In this document: positions 1 through 13,000 of the stretch, piece by piece | Layout: each line of letters starts with the position of its first letter | Numbering within the stretch: the stretch's first letter is position 1 | NCBI GenBank assembly: GCA_016165875.1 | Contig: JABBOT010000002.1 | Span: 38,281,868-38,345,867 of the forward strand | Length of the DNA stretch: 64,000 bases | Reading direction: 5' to 3' | Source of the DNA: Acanthopleura granulata | Taxonomy: Eukaryota; Mollusca; Polyplacophora; Chitonida; Chitonidae | The notes under the pieces: model-generated | What the model was told of the DNA's origin: nothing | Database searches by the model: none | Seen by the model: only the letters and a program-made list of their open reading frames with translations | Translations under genes and position numbers: made by a program

Positions 1-1196
1 CCAAATTACATACTGACAACATACTATAATTATTTACACACTTACATACAGTAAGTGAACAAACTTGTACTTAATCCTGCAAGTGTTTTTCCTAATGTGA
101 AACAGTCTGAGGTACACCTGGGCAATTCCAAAACTGAGGATACATGTATCAATTGTTCTATTTAACACAGCTTAAAGAGCATTTCACATCTTTGGTCTGA
201 ATTAGAATTGTTGGCTTTTTGCCCAAACCTGTAAGGACATCTAAGGGCTCAGACTGAATGACAAAAAGAGCAGGGCTACTGAACTGCCTTGAGGATATCT
301 TTGCTTGATAAGAAAGCCGAGCAGACAAAAAAAGCGATGGTCTCTGAAGAACATCTGCTCTTAATTAGAGTCAATACGAAGCTATTAGGCTCGACCATGT
401 TTTGTCAGAGTCACTTTGATGAAGTCTCAGTGGACTATCGATCAGTTCTTAGAGGCAGGAGACAGGTCTCCTAGATGCAAATATCATGTGGGTGATGTCA
501 AAGAAATAAGAAAACATACATGTAGTGCTTAATGAGAATGTCTCATGTCAGTCTAAGGTCTAAGTGCGGCAAATGGGTAGGTGAAAAGTATTAATTGGAT
601 CATGCAATGAACGCAGAGATGTACACGTTTGTACACGTCTACAGTGTCCTGGCATCCTAATCCCACAATCGCAGTTTCTAGTCTGTCCTCCGCCAAACTT
701 ATCACGATGCACAAACATCAGCAAACAAATCTACACAGAACAGCACAAAGCTATGCTCAGCTTCAGGGTAATCAATAAATCAAAAAACAAATCAGATTTT
801 CATATACCACACATGCTCAACAGGCAAACGGAACACACAGAGTACACAAAATAAGTCAGGGATTCTGCAATGCTAGAAAAATTAAACAAAGCCACAAGAT
901 GTAAATCACAAGAAAGGATCAGTGATTTTGATATAGGTCTATGATATATGTTGTATGTGTATAGCTTTGTTTTTTTTATCACAAAACACAGAATTGGATA
1001 TCAACAAAACAATATTCTTTCAAAAAATTCTATCAGATTTTACCTTTCAACAATAAACACAAATCTCACTGATACACTTTACTACAGGTGAAATATTACA
1101 GAAAATACTGACAACATATAACAGCCTCTGGTACGTTGCAGGGACCACTGATCACAAAAGAATCAGGAGGAACAATTCAGTATTCAATGCACTTAC

Positions 1197-4100
1197 CTGT
1201 AAGCTCGGATGAAACTGTGTCCCCCAAAATGCCAGATGCGATTTCCCTTGTGTTCAGCTGGTACGTGTCCTGCAGTCGCAACAGTGCAGCCGCCACCCCA
1301 TTGAGATCTTCAACATCTGGGAAATTGGTGCGCAGCTCATTTATTCTCCTAAGCAGGTCTGGAATACATACAAACACTAATTAGGACAGCGCTTCCCTGT
1401 GGTTATTTTAAAACCCCATGTCACCCTGTATTACAAATACTTTTAATCATTATACATGCACATGTACATCAATGTTACACATATCTATAATAAAATGCAT
1501 GTACTGTCCTAAAGTTACTGTCTGACACTTGATCACAGGTCAATATTTAATAACCAGATTACCAGGTCAAGGGGAAAATAATTGCAACCGTTTTATATAC
1601 ACTTGTGAAAGGTTTACTCCACTGAGGTGCAGACTACAAAAAATATCATCAGAAAGTAACCTTTCCTGACATGACCTGAGGTCAGGCTGTGGCCAAGTTC
1701 TCATTTCTCAGTGAACCTATCTGCTGCATCGAAAGAAACCATTTCTCTTCCATAAAGTATTTACACCAATCTATAACCACAGCATATACATGTAGAGTTA
1801 AATCATGTACATAATAGTATACGTGTTAATACATCCATGTATGCATGTATTTGATTCTGGTACTACATGTAAGATTTTTCACTTATTCCTCACACACTAG
1901 TCATACAGGCGTTTCGTGGGTTTACAAACAAAATGATATGCAGATTTAATTATAGGCATAGTGCTTGAGAAGCATTCTTAAGCTTGCTAGTGTTATTGTT
2001 AATGATGCAGCCCAGTCCAACAAAACACCCAAAAACTCTTATCTACATGTATGCATAATTATAATCTTCTAATTATTGGGACAGATATTAGTCCTGCTGA
2101 AAGTAAAATATTACATTTCTCTTCCGGTTTTTTGAAGAAGTAAAGATGTCTGTAACAATATGTTACCTAAACAGGGCAGATCAGGTGTCCCAAAAATTAG
2201 AAGAATTAGGGCACACATACAAGTATGTAAACTGAAGGATGACAAAATTGAGGCATTATTATGTTATCTAACATGTAAATACAAGTTTAATAAATATTTA
2301 AGCACGGTATCAAATTATCAAGCAACATGTAATTGTATAAAAGCTAAAATAAAAAAATAAAAAACTTGTACACATCTACACAAGGTTTTTTTTTTGTTCG
2401 TTTTCTTTCTAATTTTCAGTCGTGGTTACAGTTACATTACTTCTTTCTGCAATCTAAGGTAACTATGAAAAATGTACAATTATTCTCCTTATGAATTGTC
2501 TACTTTCAGAGTTAAAAGAGGCCCTTGTCCATGTTTAATGACCAAGTCTATTAACAGGACTAACAGAAGCTCCCCCTGAACCATAGAGCTTTATGAATAC
2601 TTCCTACCCGTACTTTTGTTTACCCGGAATTTACTTTTTTAAGTATCATAATCTACTTTCTAAAATCCTTATCCTTTCATATTTAATGTACCAACGGGTA
2701 TATTCACATGTACAGAATGAGATGTATGTGGCCATGCGTGGTGCACATTTTGGGGTGTTTCCCCTCGTGGTGGTGAAATTTGTGGACGGCCACATCCTCT
2801 GATAACCGAGAAGAAACAATCAGCAATTTTAACACTGCCCACTCCACAGGACAAATCTGTACTCCGCTAGAACACCAGCGTGTGCAGATGTTCTCATGAT
2901 CACGTTCCCAACACGTACTCGCAATTTGTGCGCTCGACTCCACAGCCCACAGCCACTGCAGCAACACACACCACTACCAGGGATCTTTAAACTGTCATGT
3001 TCTTGTATTTTGAAAGCAACCAGTGTACATACTTGTACGAATCCATTGCACTGGTTGCATTTATTATCAGAATACAGGTACATGTGTGTCTTCAATATTC
3101 CGAATGTTTCTACAGCTGTCGTGAAATAATAACATTTCTTTAAGAGCTGCAAGAAGCAAACTTTAGCCACAAGCACAATTTGCTGCTTTACAAATCTTCG
3201 ACTGAAAATATGGAAGGCAGGATTCCCATATACAAGTACTTAAATTATATTTCACATTACTAGCGTCTTTTTACATCTGCCTTGTCAAATGTAAACAATC
3301 CAGGATTCTGAAAATGCTATTACACTTAGTACAAAGAGTACAGCAGTTTTGGTATCCATATAATATAAAGCAGGTGATCACTGATACAGCACAGCCCTTT
3401 ACAAAGGGTTATTAGTAGGTATAATGTCATGTAGCTCACTTCCTGTTTGGTAATGAATCTCGCAGTTTTAACATTTAACCATATGGTTGTGGGCGGAGAC
3501 CATTTCCCTGTGCACATGGCAATTAGAGACGCTGCTACACAACACACAACAGACTGTGTGTTACACAATGACGCTGTGCAATGCTTTTGCTGTAGTTGTT
3601 ACACGTTTGATTCACTGGTACCGACCTACAGTACACAATTTGGTAAACATCGATTTCAACATTTACGTGTATATGCAGTATACAGATGAATATGATGGTT
3701 TATATAAACAATCAAGAGGATAGAAGTAAACAATCTGTGTCCAAATAGGTTGCAATGCAATATATAATTCATATGCAATTCTGGCAGTAGGAGATAGGCT
3801 TCATTCATTATGAAATATTCATTACTGCAAACCAATCAAGGTCTGACAAGACACGTATGTTTGGGGACATCATAATGTATTAATATAGAGCTAACGAGTC
3901 CAAACAATGAACATGCTAACAGTTCATTAGATAATATGACTTACTTATCCGGTTGCCTAACTTTTCCTCTGTCTTTAATGCACCCATTATCATGTTTATA
4001 ATAAAACATAAATTTATTATAAGTAACAAAGGCCTATTTTAGACGGGATTTACAAACATATTTAGGATAAAATTACACTCAGTAGGCTGGGCAACTTATT

Positions 4101-7100
4101 GACTTTATTTGCTTTTTCTATTTATTGTCGTGGAATGTTGTACTCAAAAATTTTTCACTTATTTAGCTGGTCAGTCTTATGGCTGGAAGATGTTGAAGTG
4201 CTAGGGTTAAACCAAAGAACTGTGGCAATGAACTGACAAACTTTCCCATGTGTAATGCAGATATGCACGTCATATTAATGAGAGACGTGTGATCTTCATG
4301 GAACACTAGTCTGAACAAACAGTCACTTCAAGCATCATTTACCAATTATTATTAGCAAGGCATCACTGCATAATCAGAGAGCAGGGTTCCACAAATTCCC
4401 AGGCCAATATTCATACATTCATACAAGTAACTAAAATCCGTACTGTCATCAAACACCTATGGCACCAAATCTGAAGCATTACATTACAAATATGTCACCT
4501 AATGTATCAAAGCAGATATGAAAGCTATAATGTGGACAGAAAAAGTATCATAATATATATATATGCTCAATGTCTTCCATGCTCCCAGTTGATATTTTGC
4601 ACCGAAATTTCAATTTCTACAGGCAAAAAGGCTTGAAAGAGATTATAAGACAGATTAACCATTGGATGTGTTACAGTACTGATGCTGCATGTACACTTTC
4701 CAGTTCTTTTATTATGGTTTCAATTTACCTTCAGCATAAAGAAATTAACGGCATGACAGGATTTCACAGCCGCAGACCTGTAAAACGGCCCGTACTTGTT
4801 AGAGAAGCGCCCATGATTCTAAGCGATGACAGCTCGTCCATTCATTAATCAGTAGGCTTCATTATGCAACTGTCTATCTAGCTGGGCATCCTTCCCACTG
4901 CTCACAGCAGGTGGTGGCTAGCTCTTCCACTTTGCCTAGCCAGGCTGTACTAATGAAGAGACACCTGGTCACACAGGAACCACAAGTGTCTCCCCTATGG
5001 TGTAGATCTTCTCACACTAGGTAAGACAGATTTATCAAGCCTTGTTTACAAAAATGACCTGTCTCCATGACATCGGGTTTCATAGCCTTAAATACATCTA
5101 TATCTGACGACAACAGACCTGCGTCTGCATCAAAGCAACATATGTCACCATCATCCCGGGGGCGGTGGAATAGGATCTATCTCCTTTCTCATTCTAATCA
5201 CTAATTATTTATCGAGGACGTCCGCTGAGGGACAGTCCGTAAATTGGATCCTGTAATCACAGGTTCGGCCAGTCCAGCGGTCCTAATTAAAAGCTGTCCA
5301 CCAGACAGATTTATCCTGTACATCAAAACCGTTTCCAGGTTTCTCACATGAATAACATGACAGCAGACAAGCTGTAAAACATTTCCTTGTCCCCAATTAC
5401 TCTAATTGCTGCTCATTTACACAGACAATGCCAATCTTTACACTTCTTGACTGATAAAGTAGTGATAACACCAAGAATACGTCATCTTAACAGGTTAGTT
5501 GATCTTATAATTGCATTTATTTGAGAATACAACAGGTGAAAACATGAGTAAAAAGACAATAAATAATGAAGCAAATGAAATGCTCCCACACAGATTAAAC
5601 TACTTCAAGTCTTAAATCACCTTGTCTATACATGTATACCATGTATGTCAGATTATGCACTTACATGTACGGACATGTGATTTGAAATTTAATGTCTGGA
5701 TAAAATAAAATAAAAAAAAACATAACAAAATTCATACATTTCCTTTCCTTTCCACAAGACCATAGTTTCATGTCTGAAATTCATCTTATTCATGTACACC
5801 ACAATGTCGTCTAAAGACTCAATATCTTGTCTCAGACCTTCAGTATTCATTTTAAGCTCTAGATATTCAAATATAATGTATCAAAATGAATGCAGGTCAA
5901 CAAGTTTCCCAATGACTTTTGTTTTATTGTCCTGTCTTTCTTGAATTCATTGTCTCAAATTTTCCTTTATGAGAAGAGGTTTACAAAACAGTGCAACAAA
6001 ACTTACTTACAAAAATTACTCACCTGTATTGTCTTGGGCACTGAGCAAGTTGTCTAATTTTCCCCAGTCCAGGGTGAACCTCTTCACTAATAAAAACGCA
6101 TTGACTGGATTTGCTAAATAGTACTCTGTGTTTCCTAAAGCTAAATTTGCATGCCGCTCATAATCGCTGGCTATCCTGTAAAACAAAAAAAAAAAAAGAG
6201 AGAAATTTAACTGATTATATGTCACTGTTAGGCAAGCAACAGAGCAATAAATTTACTAAGTCAAAACCAGAGGTGCAAGTTTCACATCTAGAAAGCAGGC
6301 CCAAAATAAAAAGAATTTTTTCTTTTATTCAGAATAAGAATAAGAGACTTTTCATTTATTCTTATTTTAATATTTTTTGTGGTCTGTGGAGGATTTATTA
6401 CAGTGAGACATTAGCTGTCAGACTAGCATTCTTTCATGAGTGCTTAAATTAGCCATTAAAGAACCAGATAAATGTCACGCAAGACGTGGCAGGCTCAGTC
6501 TATGCACACTGTGGTCACTGCAACTGTTCAGTGCCTACATACCCATACATTCTATTAAAGGGACAATAGCACAGAGTGTGAATAATAAAAGAAAAAGAAA
6601 ACAACAAAGAAAAAACGGAAACCCCCACCAAAAAAAAAAACAAAAAAACACATCACAAAAGTTCAAGAAATATTAAGGTCACCCAAAGAGATGTAAAATT
6701 TCTTACAGGGCTGAGTTGTTTATTTCATCTGCAATTGTATAACAGTGTTTTGAGGTTTATTTGGATGGCAGGATGATATGTTACTGGAAAAATGTTTCAG
6801 TACCAAAGACGGTAATTTATGATACTTAGTTGCCTATAAAAATGCTTTTTTGGGGGTGAAATTTTATGTCATTTACAGTAATTGATTCATATTTTCTTTA
6901 TAAACTTTTAATTTTTCAAGTTGTAGGGCCTAATGTCTCAGTAAATAACAACCTGTCAGAAGTCTACATTTTGACCAGTTGGACTAAAATGCTTTAATTT
7001 AAAAAAAAAAAAAAACTCAAATTCTGATTTGTTGCACCGATGGCTGTTAATTCACCTTAAGACACCCTACTAACAATCACGAGCTGATAGCAACGGTGAT

Positions 7101-9186
7101 GTAACAATAGTATCAATATATGACACTTCCAAGGCTACTGACTGGTCTAGTGTTTAACAGCTTACAACCAAAACAATACCACAACTACATTGTGTTTTTA
7201 AATATTCTTCTGTGATACCAGTGGCTGACTTCTTTTTTCTTCTTTTTAATGTTCGGTTAAATGAACTCTTCCATGCATGAATATTAAATGGGCATAAAGG
7301 AATTATGCCCACCCCTTCTCCTTCGTGTCACCTGGCTAGGAGGGGCTCAGTATGTACCTGCATGGTCTGTGGCTTTCATTTCCTTTTTGTAACTCAATCT
7401 ACTTACCAAAACACAAGCAAACCATTTAAAACAAGACGAAGTTCCAATGAACCATCATAGAAGTGATGCATTTTCACATCATTATATCCACGCCCATGAT
7501 ACCCTCTTGTATAGCCTCTTTAAATTATTGTCATATAAATCTTCATGTTTGTTAGCAATTCACATATCTCTAACATACATGAAATTGGATGCTTTTCAGG
7601 CAGTTTTTCATGGTTATAGTAAAAAGATGACAAACTGAACTATTTCAAAAGGAGGGATATCTCTTGGAGATGGATACTTTACAAGGGATGAGGCCTTTAA
7701 TCATTTTTATTTAGAGAAAGTCAGGATATACTGCTAATACCAGCTGATTTTGAAATATAACAAAACTGTTCACTGGATTTTCTTCCCATCCAATTGCATG
7801 TGTGTTATACATAACACATGTGTGAATTCTGTTGCCAACAAAAATGAACATACATGTATGTATGACAATAATTGTACACGTGCGTTTGCTCAGTATAAAA
7901 TGAAAAGACTGGCATGCTGCAGTAGAATGAAAAAGAAGCACATGTACATTTTACATGCTTACATGTTTTCATCTTAATGTTGAAGTGCTTTTTCAGTTTC
8001 GAACAGTTAACTTGTATGGTAATACAGTAACTTAGCAAAAATTTAGCAATATGGCAGCATAAATTTTTTATAGACAAGAAACAAAACTGTGTGCTGCTAT
8101 TTTTGCTCTTTTCTCCACACTAAAGTTTATTTATTTATCTCATATGGTCGCTTAACTTCATACTTTCACTCACATGATGACAGTCAGTTTTACAGTTAAA
8201 GGAAACTCGAGTACCCAGGGTAATTTAAAGCAGTTAACCTTTGGGAAGTAACTTATAAACTTTCCCACATATATGTGACATACAGATACATTGTATGCAA
8301 GTCATATAGGTGGGAATTAGTCGTTTACAAACGTCTCAAATGGCTACATGAGCATTGTCAACCACTTATTGTCACCAAGGCCCTACACCTTCCCTGTCCA
8401 AGGTTGGCACAGCTTCCTGTGCCCTAGCAAATGTAAGATATGCTATCAATCTAACAGGAGCTAAATTCAGTGCTTAAGAGAACAAACTTTCACTTATTTT
8501 AAATATCAAATGGCTACATGCTTGTAAAAGAGAAGGTAACATTTCAATTCACCTTTATCAAATGAATCATGAGTTGTTCATTTTATTATTAACTGCCTCT
8601 AATATTCTTAGAGCTATGATTTATTTATTTATTTACTGGTTGGTGTTTTATTCCAGAATATTATATGATGGTAGCCAGCGTTAGGGCAGGGGAAAACCGG
8701 GTTGAGCTTTAAACTTTGTATTACTCTAATATATTACTCTAAATGACTTGTAAGCTATTCGCAAACAAAAAGCTGTCTGTCACAAACTTCTCTTTTTTTG
8801 AAGTTTTCTTTGTAGGCTATAATTTGTGAAAATGTCAGCTAGATCTTTTTCTTTTAGTATCTGCCACATTTAGTATGGATTTACATGTACCGCACTGAAG
8901 TTGAGACATTTTACATCGGTTTCTTTGCCCCATTACAACATGCAAACTAACTATTACCGTCTGATTCCGGATAAAAATCCAACAGTTTCCGACGCAATAC
9001 TTACGCTCGTAATTTTTCAAGCCTTTCTTCTTCTGATCGGATGTAGTTTCTCAGCTCAACTGCAACTTCTTTCTCAGCATACAAAGCTTTTTGAAGTTCC
9101 ACAACGGCCGTGAAAAGTTCGGCATGTGCAAAATGTGCCACGCAGGCAAGTACAAAAAGTATTTCATTCAAACTGTAAGGATACAT
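1197..9186 (-). CDS. P4HA: Collagen prolyl 4-hydroxylase alpha subunit, first three coding exons (partial at left edge)
   Basis: The alpha subunit of the ER-lumen enzyme that hydroxylates prolines in collagen. Coding exons read on the minus strand are 9186-9005, 6175-6024 and 1358-1197, all with GT-AG borders and compatible phases. They give about 165 residues. The start is the ATG at 9184-9186; an in-frame TTG lies 12 nt upstream but only the ATG gives a compact signal peptide (hydrophobic core LFVLACVAHFAHA-like, cleavage expected before ELFTAV). The mature start has the family's YAEKE and EERLEKL segments of the N-terminal dimerisation coil. Exon 2 carries the conserved NPVNAFLLVKR stretch and exon 3 carries ALLRLQDTY, which in this family precedes the peptide-substrate-binding domain. 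That domain and the catalytic Fe(II)/2-oxoglutarate domain must lie beyond base 1. Which vertebrate paralogue (1, 2 or 3) it matches cannot be decided from this part. Confidence 0.93.
1359..6023 (-). other. Long intron 2 of the prolyl 4-hydroxylase gene
   Basis: This 4.7-kb intron shows no further exon on either strand. It contains one MITE-like copy at 2061-2211 and short A/T-rich tracts. Short reading frames inside it lack homology that I recognise and lack paired splice sites. Confidence 0.7.
2061..2211. mobile_element. MITE-like element, copy A
   Basis: A short non-coding element flanked by inverted CTTCTAATTATTGGGAC-type ends (2066 onward and up to about 2211). Its interior matches, in reverse complement, the element at 14197-14410: both share the segments ACAGATATTAGTCCTGCTGAAAG-type and a run reading as ATTTCTCTC...TTTTT. 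It is shorter than the other copy and one flank is degraded, so no clean target duplication is visible. Confidence 0.7.
8620..8710 (-). mobile_element. SINE family A fragment (tail part)
   Basis: A truncated, diverged 3' part of the dispersed SINE seen complete at 21681-21948. The TTATTTATTTATT tail, the TTGGTGTTTTA segment and the GCCAGCG...AAACCGGG segment are recognisable. It lies in intron 1 of the prolyl hydroxylase gene. Confidence 0.65.
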
Positions 9187-10041
9187 TATGACAGTCAAAC
9201 TCGACGGAGATCACAAAGGGTGCAACTCAAGACAGTGGAACAGTTTCCAAACTACAGAGATATCGACATTCTTCTGAAACTTGGACGGCACTGATGTTTT
9301 CTTCGAGCTGAACTTTCTGGAAGTTGTACACGTCGTACGATGGCTTACGTGACAAATCTCAGCCGGGCATCAACTGCTGCGGAAACTTTGCGGACAAAAT
9401 CTCAGGGCTGCTGCGGACGACAACCTCCTAACCAAGTCTCCGCAGAGGATCAAGTTACCGGGGCCTTAGCGCTCGGTGCTCCTTTTCATATCTGGTATGC
9501 GCATGGCATAAAAACGAAATGGACTTTGCCTGTTGTATCCACAACTATTGCAGCAGAGTTACAACACCTAACTTTTGCACCAATTATAAAACAGACATAA
9601 TGTTTAACAATTACCATAAGTCTAGGAACATCAGAAAAGTGTTGACAGTATGATAAAAAGAAAGTCCAATTTCATAATTTAAAGCTGTAATTGTTATGAA
9701 TTGCCTGTCAAGCATTTGCCTCACCCAATGGCACTGTCTACTTACTCAATAAAGGGGGGGTGTGAAACAAGCGATGGTAGAAATTATAATTATATGATGT
9801 TAAGAAACATTATTATAACAAAGAAAACATTATAACAAAGAAAGGTATTTAAAATTTTAAAAATTGCTAAAATAAATTGCTAAGTAATATGTATATCGCG
9901 ACATTTACATTCGTGGGGATAATCGTACTTCTTGAACCCGATAGGTTTACATGGACTCGACTTGGCTTTATCACGTGACCATCTGTCAGTTCACATGGCT
10001 TACTTCTACAACAGCACACCTGTCTGATCATTACGTGGAAA
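9187..10041. promoter_or_regulatory. Shared 5' interval between divergent P4HA and neutral ceramidase genes
   Basis: The two start codons face away from each other across 855 bp. The interval must hold both 5' UTRs and probably both promoters. I see no clear TATA box. A reading frame at 9340-9600 has no recognisable product and is taken as chance. No transcript data are available, so transcription starts cannot be placed. Confidence 0.5.
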
Positions 10042-13000
10042 ATGATGCAGTTTGGTGGACTCATTGTAGTTTGTTTGGTTACTTCTGCAAGATGTGCGAC
10101 CAACTATTTGGTTGGTGCTGGTATAGCCGACATCACAGGTCCAGCCGCAGAAGTTGACATGGTACATTGTCATTTTTATTGCAATTTCCTTGTCTAACTT
10201 TTTACAATGACATTTATTTTAGGCCTTGTCGAGCTGGTAACAAGTCATCATGTGGTGCCTCATTTAGCACATATACTCGCAATTTGTGTGTTTACCCATA
10301 CTTACGAGACATGATTAGAAACGCACAACAGAAGAGTACATGTATTGTTTGTAATCCTCAGATGTTTAGGTTTACACTTCATACATATAATTTGAGTACT
10401 GTAGCTGATAAGTGGCTGTATACTTATACCCTGTGCGTCTGTGGGGCTTGACCCCGTACTTTACTATTTGCCACAGATAAACTGCTTGGTTGACTCACAT
10501 CAAGCATATTTTTTTGCTTGAAGCCCATAGCATTTTCTTCGAGCCTCCCAACATAACGTATTCCACACACCTGTATTGACCTGCTTATATCGTCTAGACT
10601 CAGCAGCAAACACAAGATCCTGACTGCCTTGGATAGGAAGAATTCGGCTCAAAACAGTAACACCAATGATAAATTATTTTGGCGAATACGCCATCGTCCT
10701 AGTTGTGACATTATGGAGTAGCCTCCCTGGCAACAAAGGAGTGTATTCTGGGATCATAGATTCGTAATGATGGTGCATGGAGGATTATAAATACGCCGCT
10801 GACTGTTTTAAGCTGAATTCTTCCTATCCAGGGCAGTCAGGACCTTGTCTTTGCGGCTGAGTCTAGAAGACATATGTAAAAATACAGATGTGTGGAATTT
10901 GCTACGCTTGGAGGCTGGAAGAAAATGCTATAGACTTGCTCAATCCGAGTTAACCAAGCAGTGTCAGTGTGGCAAAGTTAAGTACGGGGTCAAACCACAG
11001 AGACATGCAGGGTCTGCATATACAATACGTGTACTTTGAGTTTGAAAATCTGCAGCATCATTCAGGTGATGGACTATGTTGCGCTGAAAGTCAGAGTTCT
11101 AAAATAATAAGACGAATCGGCATTGGAGCCATCATACGAGGTTAACGCTGTTTGGATGAGACATGAGTCTGTGCTCTCGCAAACTAATGCAAAATAATGC
11201 TAAAAAGACATGATTTCTGGTAGTCACTATACCTTAGAATGTTGTTGTTGTAGAGATTACCAGAAATCACGTCTTTTTAGCGTTATTTTGCATTAGTTTG
11301 CGAGAGTACCCACTCATGTCTTCCCCTAAACAGCGTTAACCTAGTGAGATGGCTCTAATGCTGATTCAGCTTATACACTAACAAGGTCCATCAACATGGA
11401 CTAGAAGTCCAGATTAGAGAAGGGTGGGTTATACCTATAAGTGGCCACTAATGCAAAAACTACTGCATGGACATCCATCAACGCAAAGTAAAATGAATGC
11501 ATCCAGAGCTATACAGAAATATGCAATATTCCCACTACAATCTCATTTCACTACAACCTGAGTCTGATGGTATTGGATGGTAGATTATAACGTGTGTAGC
11601 CGTTTTAGTAGGCTTTAAACAAGTGATTGAGTTCCTAATAGCTTGTCTGCTCGTCTCAAAGACTAAAGACAGTTGGCTGGATAAAACTATGAATATATCT
11701 TGACATTTCTGGAAAGATGGACTGAAAATGTGTTTTAAAGTGGAGTGTTTGTCATACTTATTTCGTTCCAGATTATTGTCTTAGATGTCACTGTAGTATT
11801 ATTTTCAGTGAAAACTGGAACGTTAACATAAACTTACTGATTATCTCTGCACTAAGATAAAGTTAATTGCCCATGCGAAGAGGAGCCCTACATGAAAGGT
11901 TTTAATTGGATCTAGCACGCAGAAAGTGTACTAACCCTTGAACAATGAGACCTCGTACAATTACATGTACCCTAATCCAACTCCTGCTGCCTGGTTTTGT
12001 TGCTGCTTTAAGTCAGGATATATTCAGGTAGCTAATGAGGTGCTGTGGTTTCCCACAAGATCTGTTATAAGACACAAAATAACTTTGTATAGCAAATCTG
12101 CTAATGAAGAAGTCAAATTGATTTGCATTTTTGAAAATTGATTAGTAATTTCATCAAATAAATTTAAGGCACACCGACACTGTATTTGTATAAATAATCT
12201 ACACCATATAAAGGCAGTAATTTCATTACGTGTGTAATTATGTATACCATTAGGGTAATCTAGAGTTTATGTTTGTGTTTAAACAGTAGGTCAAAAAATG
12301 TGAGTAACAGTTGATACAATGATATATTCCTGTAATTTCAATTCAGTCATTTCAACGACAGGCTAACATTTTTTTAGTAAAGTACCAAACAAGAATCAGA
12401 TATGTAAATAATATAAGATACAAACTGGAGCCTGAGGCTTTTCCCATGTTCATTCAGTCATTTGTCTGTTTTCAGATGGGTTATGCTAATCCCGGTCAAA
12501 CAGCCAGGGGAATCCACTTCCGTCAGTACAGCAGAGCATTCATCATTGGGAGCAGTGATAACAAGACTAGGGTGGTATTCATCAGTGTAGATACGGGAAT
12601 GGTCTCACAACTTATCAAGTTAGAGGTGAGTACGTTAATTTAATCCTTATATGTTGTTGCTTGTTGTTACGAGTAAAATCAGTTACAAATTTAGGTGTGT
12701 ATATATATATATATATATATACTGTTACAGTATGACCTGTAAAGATCGAAAAAACAGCTGGGTTTCCTTGTGCTAGGCCATACTTGAAACAGGTAGAGGA
12801 GTAGTTTCATATGACCTAATCAACAAATTAATGTTGGCTCAAACTTTTTGTTCAGCTTTTGTTTAGAATATTAACTTCGTCTTCTCTCTGTGTTTGTATT
12901 GTTGCTGATCTACTATAATTGTGCAGACCTCATCTTGTCTTGAGTGGCTACAATAGTAGTACCAGCATTCGTGTCCCTAGTAGACAGTTTATTGCTTCTA

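Noticed and set aside
9340..9600. 86-codon frame between the divergent genes
   Set aside because: No recognisable product and it sits in the expected 5' UTR or promoter interval.
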